The position numbers and the translations under genes are program-made. Positions 1-7,797 of a stretch of 33,730 nucleotides of DNA are shown here, one piece after another; the first letter of the stretch is position 1; each line of letters opens with the position of its first letter. The stretch is from Clostridiales bacterium. Lineage in GTDB: Bacteria; Bacillota; Clostridia; Oscillospirales; Acutalibacteraceae. Where the stretch lies: NCBI GenBank assembly GCA_012839705.1, contig DUMT01000098.1, positions 1 through 33,730 on the forward strand. Reading direction: 5' to 3'. The notes below the pieces were generated by a model. That model did no database searches. It worked only from the letters and a program-made list of their open reading frames with translations, and had not been told where the DNA came from.

Positions 1-438
1 AACAGCAAAAAGACAAACAAGTCTGCAGTATTGGTTTGGCATATGACATGGGCATATCAATCTGACAGTACTCATGAGGAATTTACGAGGTATAATAAAA
101 ACCAGCTTACAATGTATAACGCTATCGTTAACGCCGTAAAGGAGAAGATCGTCACAAATTCAAGCTTTGATTTTATTATTCCTTCTGGAACGGCAATACA
201 AAATGCGCGTACAAGCTTTATGGGCGACAACTTAACCAGGGATGGTTTTCACCTAACTTATGACTTTGGCCGTTATATTGCAGGATTGACATGGTTTAAA
301 GCTATAACCGGGTTGCCTGTTGAGAGTGTTCAATTTGCGCCAGATAATGTAACCCCACGGCACCTTCCAATGATACATGAATCTGTTAATAACGCTATTG
401 CCAACCCTTTTGAGATTACACAGTCTAAATATTCCTAG
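1..438 (+). CDS. DUF4886 family protein, C-terminal part (5' end outside window)
   Basis: The reading frame is open from base 1, so the start lies upstream and 145 codons are visible. The C-terminal stretch contains N-L-T-R-D-G-F-H-L followed by G-R-Y-I-A-G-L-T-W-F. This resembles the end of DUF4886 proteins, an SGNH-hydrolase-like family, where the Asp and His of the D-G-x-H segment would be the acid-base pair. A T-W-A-Y segment near the visible start also fits. The substrate is unknown. A TTG at 31 and an ATG at 43 are internal codons, because coding continues to the window edge without a ribosome binding site. The gene converges on the minus-strand lipoprotein gene that ends at 494. Only a small TTGATT/AATCAA palindrome (450-463) lies between them, with no clear terminator. 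The family call is from remembered motifs and is moderately sure. Confidence 0.65.
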   Translation, partial: NSKKTNKSAVLVWHMTWAYQSDSTHEEFTRYNKNQLTMYNAIVNAVKEKIVTNSSFDFIIPSGTAIQNARTSFMGDNLTRDGFHLTYDFGRYIAGLTWFKAITGLPVESVQFAPDNVTPRHLPMIHESVNNAIANPFEITQSKYS

Positions 439-493
439 CTTCCCTGAGGTTGATTCTAATCAAACATAAGATATTTGACAGCTCCACCGATTG

Positions 494-940
494 TTAATTA
501 TATGGTTCCTCAGTTGCCTGCAATTCCTCGTATGATTTTAATAATTCATCTTTTAAGCTGCTGTCAACCTTAAAATATTCGCCATCAATTTTTAATTTTT
601 CGGATAGTAAGGAAATCTGTTGTTCCTTCTCAGGCGTTGATATATTTATCAGGATTTCCCAACCATTTTCCTGGGGGTCTGGAATGGATTCCTTTTTTGC
701 GTTGTTGATAATCTGCATGATTTGCTCAATTTCGTATATCTCCGCTGTAATTTTGCATTGCGGAGGGGATGGCAATTTGGCAAATGTCAGTTTATATTCG
801 CCGGTTTCAGTGGTGTGGGAAGAACCATCCATAAAATCAATAAAATCAGCAGAAGAATTATGGGATGTTTTGCTTTTGCAGGATAAAAACAATAAAGCGA
901 TTATCGACAGATAGAGCAAAATCATGCATATATTTTTCAC
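494..940 (-). CDS. Putative lipoprotein of unknown function
   Basis: This encodes 148 residues. The start is GTG at 940, preceded by a G-rich ribosome binding site (GGGGGT) six bases upstream. The N-terminus is a lipoprotein signal: a Lys-containing start, a hydrophobic segment, and the lipobox L-F-L-S-C with the lipidated Cys at about residue 21. The mature part is hydrophilic. It has a P-x-P-P-Q-C segment near residues 58-62 and a charged C-terminal half, and I do not recognise a family. It lies 45 bases downstream of another minus-strand lipoprotein gene (986-1582) with no terminator visible between them, so the two probably form an operon. The protein is probably anchored on the outer face of the membrane. 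A plus-strand open frame inside it has no supporting features and is a shadow. Confidence 0.7.
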   Translation of the reverse strand: MKNICMILLYLSIIALLFLSCKSKTSHNSSADFIDFMDGSSHTTETGEYKLTFAKLPSPPQCKITAEIYEIEQIMQIINNAKKESIPDPQENGWEILINISTPEKEQQISLLSEKLKIDGEYFKVDSSLKDELLKSYEELQATEEPYN

Positions 941-985
941 AAAATAACCCCCATTAATTTGTTTTTCTATCCTGCATCAGCGGGG

Positions 986-1582
986 CTAATTAACGTATTC
1001 CGTCGAATCGGGTTTAAACTGCTTGCCGGAGGGAGTGGTTTGACTTGTTTGCCTGGGAACTACTTCGGTTATGCCATCCACATCTGCTTTTTTGACTTGA
1101 ACCATTATCCGCCAGTACCTTATATCATCAGTTAACACGTCGGGTTTCAGGGTGGTATAGTCGATTACCAGCTTGCCATTTTCTTTATATATTTTGTTGA
1201 TGACATCCCTTATGGATCCGCTTCCATGTTTTGTGCAAATAAGAATTACGGCGTTTTCTTCAAAAAATGCATCGTTATAGTTATTGCTGATGTAATCGGA
1301 GCCGAATTCCTTATCATTGTTCTGGAATTCAACGAGTTCAGCATAACTGCAGATTATACGGGCTTCAAAATCTGATTTAATATCGGAGACACCGCTACTT
1401 TTATAAACTACGATGGTGTAATTAAAAGATACGGGTTCTGTCTTATCAGTATCGGAGATTTGGCTGCTTGAGGTTGGCTCGGAACCGGCGGGCAGGGTCT
1501 GCCCGTTGCAGCCTGATATGGCTATTGCGGCAAAAGCAAAGATAAATATTAACGCCATAGTTTTGTTGAATTTGCTGTCCAT
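986..1582 (-). CDS. Putative lipoprotein, possibly PrcB-like
   Basis: This encodes 198 residues. The ATG at 1582 is chosen over an in-frame GTG at 1600 because GAAGGAGG sits eight bases upstream of the ATG and would lie inside the gene if the GTG were used. A signal peptide ends in the lipobox A-I-S-G-C, followed by a Ser/Thr-rich spacer typical of lipoproteins. The folded part contains I-I-C-S-Y-A-E-L, F-F-E-E-N-A-V-I-L-I and G-S-G-S-I-R. This pattern resembles the small PrcB C-terminal domain found in many clostridial lipoproteins, but the match is from memory only. The protein is expected at the outer membrane face. It is the first gene of a probable two-lipoprotein operon and lies downstream of a hairpin that ends the LysM-CAP transcript. 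Confidence 0.7.
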   Translation of the reverse strand: MDSKFNKTMALIFIFAFAAIAISGCNGQTLPAGSEPTSSSQISDTDKTEPVSFNYTIVVYKSSGVSDIKSDFEARIICSYAELVEFQNNDKEFGSDYISNNYNDAFFEENAVILICTKHGSGSIRDVINKIYKENGKLVIDYTTLKPDVLTDDIRYWRIMVQVKKADVDGITEVVPRQTSQTTPSGKQFKPDSTEYVN

Positions 1583-1672
1583 ACGATTTTCCTCCTTCAC
1601 CTGTTTCTGTGTTAATTATACATGAAAACAAAAGGCATGTAAACCACATATTGCCATATTATGTATAGCGGC

Positions 1673-1700
1673 AAGGGAACGGCAAGATTACCGTTCCCTT
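1673..1700 (-). terminator. Hairpin after the LysM-CAP gene
   Basis: A perfect 10-base-pair inverted repeat (AAGGGAACGG / CCGTTCCCTT, 8-base loop) lies 9 bases after the stop of the minus-strand LysM-CAP gene. There is no good T-run after it on the minus strand, so it may be a weak terminator or a 3'-end stabilising hairpin. Confidence 0.5.
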
Positions 1701-1709
1701 GTATTCAGG

Positions 1710-2333
1710 CTATTTCACAGGTTTCATGAACATCTGGGTCCAGTAAAGTGTACCGTTAGCCTTTTTCGCGGCACCTACACCGGTGTGGGTATAGGATTTG
1801 GAGAGGATATTGGCCCTGTGTCCGGGGGAGTTCATCCAGGCGTTAACAACTTCGGCTGCCGTCCTCTGGCCGTATGCAATATTCTCGGCAGCGGCGGAGA
1901 ACCTGAGCCCGAAAGCCTCCATCATATCGAAGGGGGAACCATAGGTCGGAGACTGGTGGGCAAAGTAGTTTTTATCAATCATATCCTGGGACTTATAACG
2001 GGCTACACGTGAAAGCTGCCAGTCGGTTGTCAGAGCGGGCAGCCCGCGGCTTGTGCGTTCCTTGTTAATCAACCGGATTACTTCTTCTTCAAAGGTTTTT
2101 AAAGGTGCTGCTTCAGGTATACTAACGACCTGTCCGGGATAAATTAGGTTTGGGTTCTTTATCTGGGGGTTCGCTTTGATTAACTCCGAAACGCCGACTT
2201 CGTATTTTACAGCAATTTTCCAAAGTGAATCCCCTTTTACTACCTTATAGGTTGTTCCCTGGGCGGTCGCCGATAATAATCCGGCTGACAAAGCTGCAAA
2301 AATCGCGATAAATGCGGTTATAAGCTTTTTCAA
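1710..2333 (-). CDS. Secreted LysM-CAP domain protein (YkwD/SafA-like)
   Basis: This encodes 207 residues. The start is TTG at 2333, supported by GGGAGGTG seven bases upstream. Residues 1-24 form a Sec signal peptide with an A-x-A type cleavage region. Residues about 28-73 are one LysM domain (Y-K-V-V-K-G-D-S-L-W-K-I-A ... P-G-Q-V-V-S-I-P), which binds peptidoglycan glycans. Residues about 80-205 are a CAP/SCP-like domain of the bacterial YkwD type, with L-I-N-x-E-R, H-x-S-P, A-E-N-I-A and S-P-G-H-R-A-N-I-L. Bacterial CAP proteins of this type are found in spore coats and cell envelopes, and their chemistry is mostly undefined. The gene is monocistronic or nearly so, with a hairpin after the stop. 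Its ribosome binding site has a perfect complement in its own leader (see the regulatory entry at 2341-2420). Confidence 0.92.
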   Translation of the reverse strand: MKKLITAFIAIFAALSAGLLSATAQGTTYKVVKGDSLWKIAVKYEVGVSELIKANPQIKNPNLIYPGQVVSIPEAAPLKTFEEEVIRLINKERTSRGLPALTTDWQLSRVARYKSQDMIDKNYFAHQSPTYGSPFDMMEAFGLRFSAAAENIAYGQRTAAEVVNAWMNSPGHRANILSKSYTHTGVGAAKKANGTLYWTQMFMKPVK

Positions 2334-2340
2334 AATAATT

Positions 2341-2420
2341 CACCTCCCAAAATATTTTTTCCGGTATGAATTTAAATACTCGAGAGAAATATTGAATGAA
2401 TAAGAATTGACTGGGAGGTG
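2341..2420 (-). promoter_or_regulatory. Perfect anti-Shine-Dalgarno repeat in the LysM-CAP leader
   Basis: On the minus strand the ribosome binding site GGGAGGTG (2348-2341) is matched by CACCTCCC (2420-2413) 64 bases upstream, giving an 8-base-pair perfect stem that would hide the ribosome binding site if the transcript starts far enough upstream. On the plus strand the same distal element reads GGGAGGTG-ATAA-ATG and precedes a 6-codon frame (2425-2445), so it could instead be a ribosome binding site for a very short leader peptide ahead of the LtaS-like gene. Confidence 0.45.
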
Positions 2421-2473
2421 ATAAATGTTAAATATTTACATATAATATTGGTAAAATTACCTCTTGCATAATA

Positions 2474-2502
2474 TTTACAATTGTGGAAGTATGTTTTAAT
2501 AT
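2474..2502 (+). promoter_or_regulatory. Candidate promoter for the LtaS-like gene
   Basis: The elements are TTTACA (2474-2479), a 17-base spacer and TAATAT (2497-2502). This is a fair sigma-A type match and would start RNA near 2509, only about nine bases before the chosen ATG. Confidence 0.45.
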
Positions 2503-2517
2503 TCTAATTGCAATATT

Positions 2518-4596
2518 ATGTCGAAAGAAGCAGTTTGTATGCAATCTATGAAAGTTTTGAAAATTGTGAAAACTCTGAAATTTATGAAATTACGGAGACG
2601 TGTACTGCTGTTTTTAGAAACTCCGTATGCCAGGCTGCTTTATTATATTTTTTGCTTTGTTTATTTAGAAATGCTGTTCAGAATCTGGGTTTTTAAAACG
2701 GTTTTCGATTTTGGCACGTTGTATTCAATCCTGTTTTCAGTACCTTTGGGAGCCTTTGCCTTTCTTTTGTCATCATTTTTTTACAATAAGGCAAACCGCA
2801 TAATTAGCGGGGCCCTTCTTTTTCTGATTACTGTTGTGTATGCGGTGCAGGCGGTGTATTTTTCAGTTTTCAAAACCTTTATGTCCATATATTCGGTATC
2901 CGGGACAAGCCAGGTGCTGGAATTCTGGAGTCAGGTTTTGCTGGCGGTTTTAAAATGCCTGCCGGTTATACTTGCCTTGTTTCTGCCTTTTATTATGCTT
3001 GTCGTATTCGGGTTTAAATATTTTAAGTTTTACCCGCTGGTATGGCGCTTTTTGCCTTTATCCGCTTGCCTTTTAGTTTTGTCACAACTGTTAACAGTTT
3101 TCATAATGTGCGTATCATCCCGCGATATTTACTCGCCTTATGATTTATATTTCCGCACCGCGGCGCCTGAATTATCAGTTCAAAAGCTTGGGCTTTTTAC
3201 CACCATGAGGCTGGATTTAAAGCGCATGGTTTTCGGGTTTAAGCCTGCAACCTTCGGGGAAAGCAAAGGCGGCGTATCCGATGTATCCAAAGAAAATTCG
3301 GATTCCGCAGACAAAGAGCAGGCATTACCGGTTGTGGCTCCGCAGAAGCCGGATTATAAATTCAACACGATGGAAATAGATTTTGACAAACTTATTTCCA
3401 ATGAAAAGGATAGCACTCTCATTAAGATGCATAAATATTTTTCATCTATTGAGCCTACAAGGCAAAATAAATATACAGCCCTTTTCAAAGGCTGCAATTT
3501 CATATTTATAACAGCCGAATCCTTTTCCCATTATGTGATAGACAGGGAACTTACCCCCACACTTTACAAGCTGGCAATTGAAGGGTTTAAATTCACCAAC
3601 TTTTACAATCCCGTCTGGGGAGTCAGCACCAGCGACGGGGAATATGTGGCATGCACAGGGCTGATTCCAAAATCCGGGGTTTGGAGTTTTTACCGTTCCG
3701 GCGAAAACTACATGCCCTTTGTCATGGGCAACCAGTTTTTAAAACTGGGATATACCGCCAGGGCGTACCACAATCATACATACACATATTACAAGCGGGA
3801 TGTTTCCCATCCCAACATGGGATATATTTATAAGGGAGTGGGCAATGGGCTGAATGTGAAAAGAACCTGGCCCGAATCCGACCTTGAAATGATTGACGTA
3901 ACAACCCCGGAATTTATTAATGATGATAAGTTTCACGTATATTACATGACTGTGAGCGGGCATCTCAACTACAGCTTTACGGGCAATTACATAGCCTATA
4001 AAAACCGGCAGCTTGTGGAACACCTGCCCTACAGCACACCGGTGAAGGCATATCTTGCCTGCAACATCGAATTGGACAGGGCGCTTGAACTGCTGCTGAA
4101 ACGTTTGGAGGAAGCAGGAAAGCTGGACAATACGGTAATTGCCATCAGCCCCGACCATTACCCCTACGGGTTATCCAGGGAAAATATAAACGAGCTGGCG
4201 GGGCATGAAGTCGAAGGGAATTTCGAGCTTTACAAAAGCGCTTTTATACTATGGAAAAAAGGGATGGAGCCTGTTACCGTGGATAAGCCCTGCTCAAGCC
4301 TTGATATTATCCCCACCCTGTCAAACCTGTTCGGGCTGGAATATGATTCCCGGCTGCTTATGGGACGGGATATTTTATCAGATTCTGAACCTCTGGTGAT
4401 TTTCAGCAACCGAAGCTGGATTACAGATAAGGCGCGGTACAACGCACCCGCCGGAAAGGTTGAACCACTGGCAGGGGAACTGCCCGAAGGCTACGTTTCC
4501 GAAATAAATAATGTGGTAAACCAGAAATTCCAGTACTCCGCCCTGATTCTGGAAAAGAATTATTATAATGTGGTATTCCCGGACAGAAATCCTTAA
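2518..4596 (+). CDS. LTA-synthase-like membrane sulfatase-fold protein
   Basis: This encodes 692 residues from ATG 2518. The first ~235 residues contain about five hydrophobic segments, and the extracellular C-terminal half (about 325-650) is an alkaline-phosphatase/sulfatase fold as in LtaS. Visible landmarks are I-T-A-E-S-F (metal-binding Glu), V-S-T-S-D-G-E-Y with the nucleophile Thr at residue 371, M-T-V-S-G-H (metal or substrate His) and S-P-D-H-Y (Asp-His metal ligands). Family members transfer glycerol phosphate from phosphatidylglycerol to build lipoteichoic acid or related polymers; the exact product here is not predictable. None of the nearby ATG codons (2518, 2539, 2548, 2584) has a good ribosome binding site, so the start is uncertain. 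A strong terminator follows immediately, so the gene is probably transcribed alone. Confidence 0.88.
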   Translation: MSKEAVCMQSMKVLKIVKTLKFMKLRRRVLLFLETPYARLLYYIFCFVYLEMLFRIWVFKTVFDFGTLYSILFSVPLGAFAFLLSSFFYNKANRIISGALLFLITVVYAVQAVYFSVFKTFMSIYSVSGTSQVLEFWSQVLLAVLKCLPVILALFLPFIMLVVFGFKYFKFYPLVWRFLPLSACLLVLSQLLTVFIMCVSSRDIYSPYDLYFRTAAPELSVQKLGLFTTMRLDLKRMVFGFKPATFGESKGGVSDVSKENSDSADKEQALPVVAPQKPDYKFNTMEIDFDKLISNEKDSTLIKMHKYFSSIEPTRQNKYTALFKGCNFIFITAESFSHYVIDRELTPTLYKLAIEGFKFTNFYNPVWGVSTSDGEYVACTGLIPKSGVWSFYRSGENYMPFVMGNQFLKLGYTARAYHNHTYTYYKRDVSHPNMGYIYKGVGNGLNVKRTWPESDLEMIDVTTPEFINDDKFHVYYMTVSGHLNYSFTGNYIAYKNRQLVEHLPYSTPVKAYLACNIELDRALELLLKRLEEAGKLDNTVIAISPDHYPYGLSRENINELAGHEVEGNFELYKSAFILWKKGMEPVTVDKPCSSLDIIPTLSNLFGLEYDSRLLMGRDILSDSEPLVIFSNRSWITDKARYNAPAGKVEPLAGELPEGYVSEINNVVNQKFQYSALILEKNYYNVVFPDRNP

Positions 4597-4628
4597 AAGC
4601 GTATGGCGTTTAAACCATACGCTTTTTT
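4595..4628 (+). terminator. Rho-independent terminator after the LtaS-like gene
   Basis: The stem AAAAGCGTATGG / CCATACGCTTTT has an 8-base loop and is followed by further T residues. The left arm begins inside the stop codon. Confidence 0.9.
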
Positions 4629-4733
4629 CATGAAACCGTTAAATGGTTTATACTACAATAATCCTACTGTTTATAGGCAAGTGAAAATGCGATTGATTGT
4701 GAAATTTATAATGAAATATTCCGAATAATAATG

Positions 4734-4786
4734 TATAATGAAATAAATGAAGTGCCGTTTATGGCATACTTCGGATTTTATCCGAA
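4734..4786 (+). promoter_or_regulatory. Candidate -10 element and overlapping leader hairpins before the NfeD-flotillin pair
   Basis: TATAAT lies at 4734-4739 without a clear -35 element. Just downstream are two hairpins: GAAGT..GCC / GGC..ACTTC (4749-4772) and TTCGGAT / ATCCGAA (4770-4786, 3-base loop). They share bases 4770-4772, so they compete partly. A ribosome-binding-like AAGGAGGAC follows at about 4796-4804, but the true site for the next gene is AGGGGG at 4832-4837. Confidence 0.4.
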
Positions 4787-4844
4787 TATTAAACTAAGGA
4801 GGACACCCTTAAACTCTTAACTACGAGAGATAGGGGGCGTGGCT

Positions 4845-5459
4845 ATGACAGAATGGTGGAACGGGCTTGGCCTGATGGAGCAGATTTTTTACCTTATTGC
4901 GATACCATCCACGATAATATTGGTATTACAGACCCTGCTTTTGCTGTTCGGTATAGGCTCCGGCGGCGACGCAGACGCGGATGCAGATATGGATACGGAT
5001 TTGGATGGCGATGGAAACGCTGATATTGACGGTGCAGACCATGAAGTGGGGTTAAGGCTGTTCACCGTCAGGGGGATAATCGCCTTCTGCTCGCTGTTCG
5101 GCTGGACCGGAGTGGTGGTGCTGGATATGGGCGGTTCGGTGCCGGTTGCCTTTACCCTGTCGTTTGTAGCCGGTATACTGGCGCTGCTGGTAGTCGCCCT
5201 TGTGATGCGGGCGTCCATGAAGCTGCAGCAAAGCGGCAATCTGGACTTGCAAAATGCCATCGGCCAGACTGGTGAGGTTTATCTCACCATCCCAAAGGGC
5301 GGCAGGGGGAAAGTGAGCCTGATACTTCAGGAGCGGTATATCGACCTTGACGCGATTTGCCCGAGCGGAACGGTTAAAAATGGGGAACAGGTCATGGTAA
5401 CCGGGATTACAAACAACAATACCCTGATCGTTGCTCCATTAAACAAAACAAATAAATAA
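4845..5459 (+). CDS. NfeD-like membrane protein, flotillin partner
   Basis: This encodes 204 residues. ATG 4845 is preferred over an in-frame GTG at 4839 because AGGGGG ends only one base before that GTG but seven before the ATG. The N-terminus has a membrane segment (about 12-38), then an extracytoplasmic Asp-rich loop of alternating D-A and D-G pairs that could bind Ca2+. Two further membrane segments (about 75-125) follow, and the C-terminus (about 135-200) is the small OB-fold beta-barrel of NfeD proteins (I-G-Q-T-G-E-V and G-E-Q-V-M-V-T-G-I). NfeD proteins of this type are encoded next to flotillins and are thought to work with them in membrane microdomains, as YuaF does with FloT of Bacillus subtilis. 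The flotillin gene starts 30 bases downstream, so the two are almost certainly co-transcribed. Confidence 0.88.
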   Translation: MTEWWNGLGLMEQIFYLIAIPSTIILVLQTLLLLFGIGSGGDADADADMDTDLDGDGNADIDGADHEVGLRLFTVRGIIAFCSLFGWTGVVVLDMGGSVPVAFTLSFVAGILALLVVALVMRASMKLQQSGNLDLQNAIGQTGEVYLTIPKGGRGKVSLILQERYIDLDAICPSGTVKNGEQVMVTGITNNNTLIVAPLNKTNK

Positions 5460-5489
5460 TAAAAATCAATTGAAAAGGAGTGTTTACAA

Positions 5490-6911
5490 GTGCAGTTTCC
5501 GGTTATGGCTAACATATCACCATCCATACTGATGTGGGTTGTAGTGGTGGTGCTGTTTCTCTTCGGGCTTATGCTGGTAATTCTCTCCCGCTACCGCCGC
5601 TGCCCCTCTGACAAAATTATGGTGATTTACGGTAAGGTAGGGCATAACAAGGACGGCACCGCCCGTTCGGCAAAATGTATCCACGGCGGCGCGGCGTTTG
5701 TTTTCCCCGTCATTCAGTCTTATGCTTATCTGGACCTCACTCCTATTTCCCTGAGCGTTGATCTGACTAACGCCCTTTCCCGCCAGAACATCCGAATCGA
5801 CGTGCCTTCCCGCTTTACAGTCGGAATCTCCACCGAGCCCGGCGTTATGCAGAATGCGGCTGAAAGGCTTCTTGGGCTGAAACTCGCCGAGATTCAGGAA
5901 CTGGCGAAAGATATTATTTTCGGCCAGATGAGGCTTATTATCGCCACCATGACCATTGAGGAAATCAATACCGACCGCGACAAATTCCTTGAAGCTGTTT
6001 CCGCCTGCGTTGAAAGCGAGCTTAAGAAGATAGGTTTGCGGCTAATCAACGTAAACGTCACCGATATCAGGGACGAGTCGGGATACATAGAGGCCCTTGG
6101 TAAAGAAGCCGCTGCCAAGGCAATAAATGAAGCCCGTATCAGCGTTGCCGAGCGCAACCGCGAAGGTGCAATAGGTGAAGCCAATGCCATAAGAGACCAG
6201 AGAATCTCGGTTGCTGCGGCCAATGCCGCGGCGGTGGACGGCGAAAACAAATCCAAAGCGGATATCGCCCAGTCAGACGCCACACGCCGCGAGCTTGAAG
6301 CCGAAGCTATGCGCCGTGCGGTAACCGCCGAAAAGCTGGCGGAAGCGAAGGCGAAGGAAGAGGCATACGCCGCCCAGAAACAGGCGGAGCTTGCCCGTGC
6401 CGAGCGTGAGCAGGCGACAATGTATGCGGACGTTATAGTCAAAGCCCGGGTTGAGAAGGAGAAAAAAGAGCTTGAGGCCGAGGCGGAGGCCGAACAGCTG
6501 CGCCGCCGCGCCCGTGGTGAAGCCGACGCGATTTTTGCCAAGATGGAAGCCCAGGCAAGGGGTATAAAAGAGGTTCTGTCCAAGCAGGCGGAAGGTTTTG
6601 CCGAACTGGTCCGGGCGGCTGGAGGAAGCGCAGATTCTGCTGTCCAGCTCATGATTGTTGACAAGATTGAGGAACTGGTAAGGATTCAGGTTGAAGCTAT
6701 TAAGAATATTAACATTGACAAGGTAACAGTATGGGACAGCGGTGCAAACGGAACCTCGTCCACCGCAAACTTCCTCTCCAACATGATGAAGGCAATCCCG
6801 CCTTTGAGCGACACCTTCAAAATGGCAGGCCTTCAGGTTCCGGAGTTTTTAGGGCAGCCCGTTGAAAGCGGGGCTAAATCAGCCGAAGGGGCAACTGCCG
6901 CTGAAAGCTAA
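5490..6911 (+). CDS. floT: Flotillin-like SPFH protein (FloT/YqiK type)
   Basis: This encodes 473 residues. The start is GTG 5490, with AAGGAG nine bases upstream; an ATG five codons later is possible but has no spaced ribosome binding site. A hydrophobic anchor spans about residues 13-33. It is followed by an SPFH/Band-7 domain (about 40-205: S-D-K-I-M-V-I-Y-G, the D-V-P-S-R-F strand, T-I-E-E-I-N, V-T-D-I-R-D) and a long Ala/Glu-rich coiled coil (about 210-385) with the repeated A-E-A pattern of flotillins. Length agrees with the 470-510 residues usual for this group. Flotillins oligomerise on the inner membrane face and organise functional membrane microdomains. A minus-strand 256-codon frame across the coiled coil is a composition shadow. 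Confidence 0.95.
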   Translation: MQFPVMANISPSILMWVVVVVLFLFGLMLVILSRYRRCPSDKIMVIYGKVGHNKDGTARSAKCIHGGAAFVFPVIQSYAYLDLTPISLSVDLTNALSRQNIRIDVPSRFTVGISTEPGVMQNAAERLLGLKLAEIQELAKDIIFGQMRLIIATMTIEEINTDRDKFLEAVSACVESELKKIGLRLINVNVTDIRDESGYIEALGKEAAAKAINEARISVAERNREGAIGEANAIRDQRISVAAANAAAVDGENKSKADIAQSDATRRELEAEAMRRAVTAEKLAEAKAKEEAYAAQKQAELARAEREQATMYADVIVKARVEKEKKELEAEAEAEQLRRRARGEADAIFAKMEAQARGIKEVLSKQAEGFAELVRAAGGSADSAVQLMIVDKIEELVRIQVEAIKNINIDKVTVWDSGANGTSSTANFLSNMMKAIPPLSDTFKMAGLQVPEFLGQPVESGAKSAEGATAAES

Positions 6912-6944
6912 AAAAGCAGATAGCAAAAAAGCTGATAGCTTTTA
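6910..6944 (+). repeat. 15-base tandem repeat and small hairpin between flotillin and DUF975 genes
   Basis: Two adjacent 15-base copies (6910-6924 and 6925-6939) differ at one base. The second copy forms AAAAGCT-gat-AGCTTTT (6927-6943), a 7-base-pair hairpin that could act as a weak terminator or processing site. Confidence 0.5.
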
Positions 6945-6968
6945 TACTGTTTTTGAGGAGGGTGGATA

Positions 6969-7700
6969 TTGTTTAGCCGCGAGTACATAAAATCGTTAGC
7001 CAGGCAGCGTATGTCCGGAGGGCTTGGAACAGCTATTGTGGTATGCATTTTGCTGTCACTTATGGGCGGCAACACATTTACGGGTTTCTATAATTTTTCA
7101 ATACGGTTTAAAGAAACCGACTTAAATTTGAACTTCTTTCCGGAAATAGATTATTCATTTATGATTCCCGTCCTCCTTGCTATAACGGTGTTTGGCATTG
7201 TCTATGGCATCCTGGTCGGGAATGTAATAACCATCGGCTGCAAGGGATGGTTTTTAAGGTACTGGCGAGGCCAGGAACCGCCAATCGGTGATATTTTTTC
7301 CGGTTTTAAGTCATATACTGCTTTTGTATCTTTGGGATTGCTCAGAGGTATTTATGTATTTTTGTGGTCTTTGCTGTTTATAATACCGGGTATAGTAATG
7401 TCATATGCCTACAGTATGGCGGATTACATCCTCTGTGAATATCCGCACCTCTCCGCTTCCCAGGCACTGGATTTGAGCAAGCGGATTACCAACGGGTTTA
7501 AGGGAGAATTGTTTCTGTTCGAATTAAGCTTTTTGGGCTGGTATTTATTATCCCTTTTCACCTGCGGCATTTTAGGCATAGTCTATGTAAACCCGTATGT
7601 CTGCACTTCCCATGCCGGCGTTTATGAGGCGCTTAAATTCAGCGCCCTGCAGAGGGGAGTTATGCGCCCGGAAGAATTCGGCATGGCGCCGCAGTATTAG
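6969..7700 (+). CDS. DUF975 family integral membrane protein
   Basis: This encodes 243 residues from TTG 6969, preceded by the Shine-Dalgarno-like run GAGGAGGGTGG at 6955-6965. The order is a short polar N-terminus with the R-x-x-I-K-x-x-A-R pattern typical of DUF975, a first membrane segment (about 18-36), then paired hydrophobic segments around 60-90, 115-145 and 175-215. The motif P-G-I-V-M-S-Y-A-Y-S-M is the most characteristic DUF975 landmark. Function is unknown. The frame ends with TAG at 7698-7700, but the same frame continues for 11 codons rich in Tyr, Pro and Asn to a TAA at 7734-7736. DUF975 proteins often end in such Pro/Tyr-rich tails, so the TAG may be a recent nonsense change, a sequencing error, or a readthrough site. 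The protein may form an operon with the flotillin pair. Confidence 0.88.
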   Translation: MFSREYIKSLARQRMSGGLGTAIVVCILLSLMGGNTFTGFYNFSIRFKETDLNLNFFPEIDYSFMIPVLLAITVFGIVYGILVGNVITIGCKGWFLRYWRGQEPPIGDIFSGFKSYTAFVSLGLLRGIYVFLWSLLFIIPGIVMSYAYSMADYILCEYPHLSASQALDLSKRITNGFKGELFLFELSFLGWYLLSLFTCGILGIVYVNPYVCTSHAGVYEALKFSALQRGVMRPEEFGMAPQY

Positions 7701-7748
7701 CAATATCCGCCTTATAATACCCCATACAACTATTAAACCAAAATTAAT

Positions 7749-7774
7749 GGCAGGAGCCCTTTCGGGTTCCTGCC
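7749..7774 (+). terminator. GC-rich hairpin between DUF975 and aldehyde dehydrogenase genes
   Basis: An 11-base-pair stem (GGCAGGAGCCC / GGGTTCCTGCC, one G-U pair, TTTC loop) is present. The following sequence, TTGCTGTAAAA, is a poor T-run, so it is either a weak terminator or an RNA-processing hairpin. Confidence 0.55.
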
Positions 7775-7797
7775 TTGCTGTAAAAGGGTGAGTTTGA

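Noticed and set aside
4631-4656. Possible sigma-W promoter (TGAAAC) before the NfeD-flotillin pair, by analogy with Bacillus yuaF
   Set aside because: The -35-like TGAAAC is present, but the bases 16 positions later read CTAC rather than CGTA.
5894-6664. A 256-codon minus-strand frame opposite flotillin
   Set aside because: It consists of Ser/Ala-rich low complexity mirrored from the Ala/Glu coiled coil; no start signal or domain is present.
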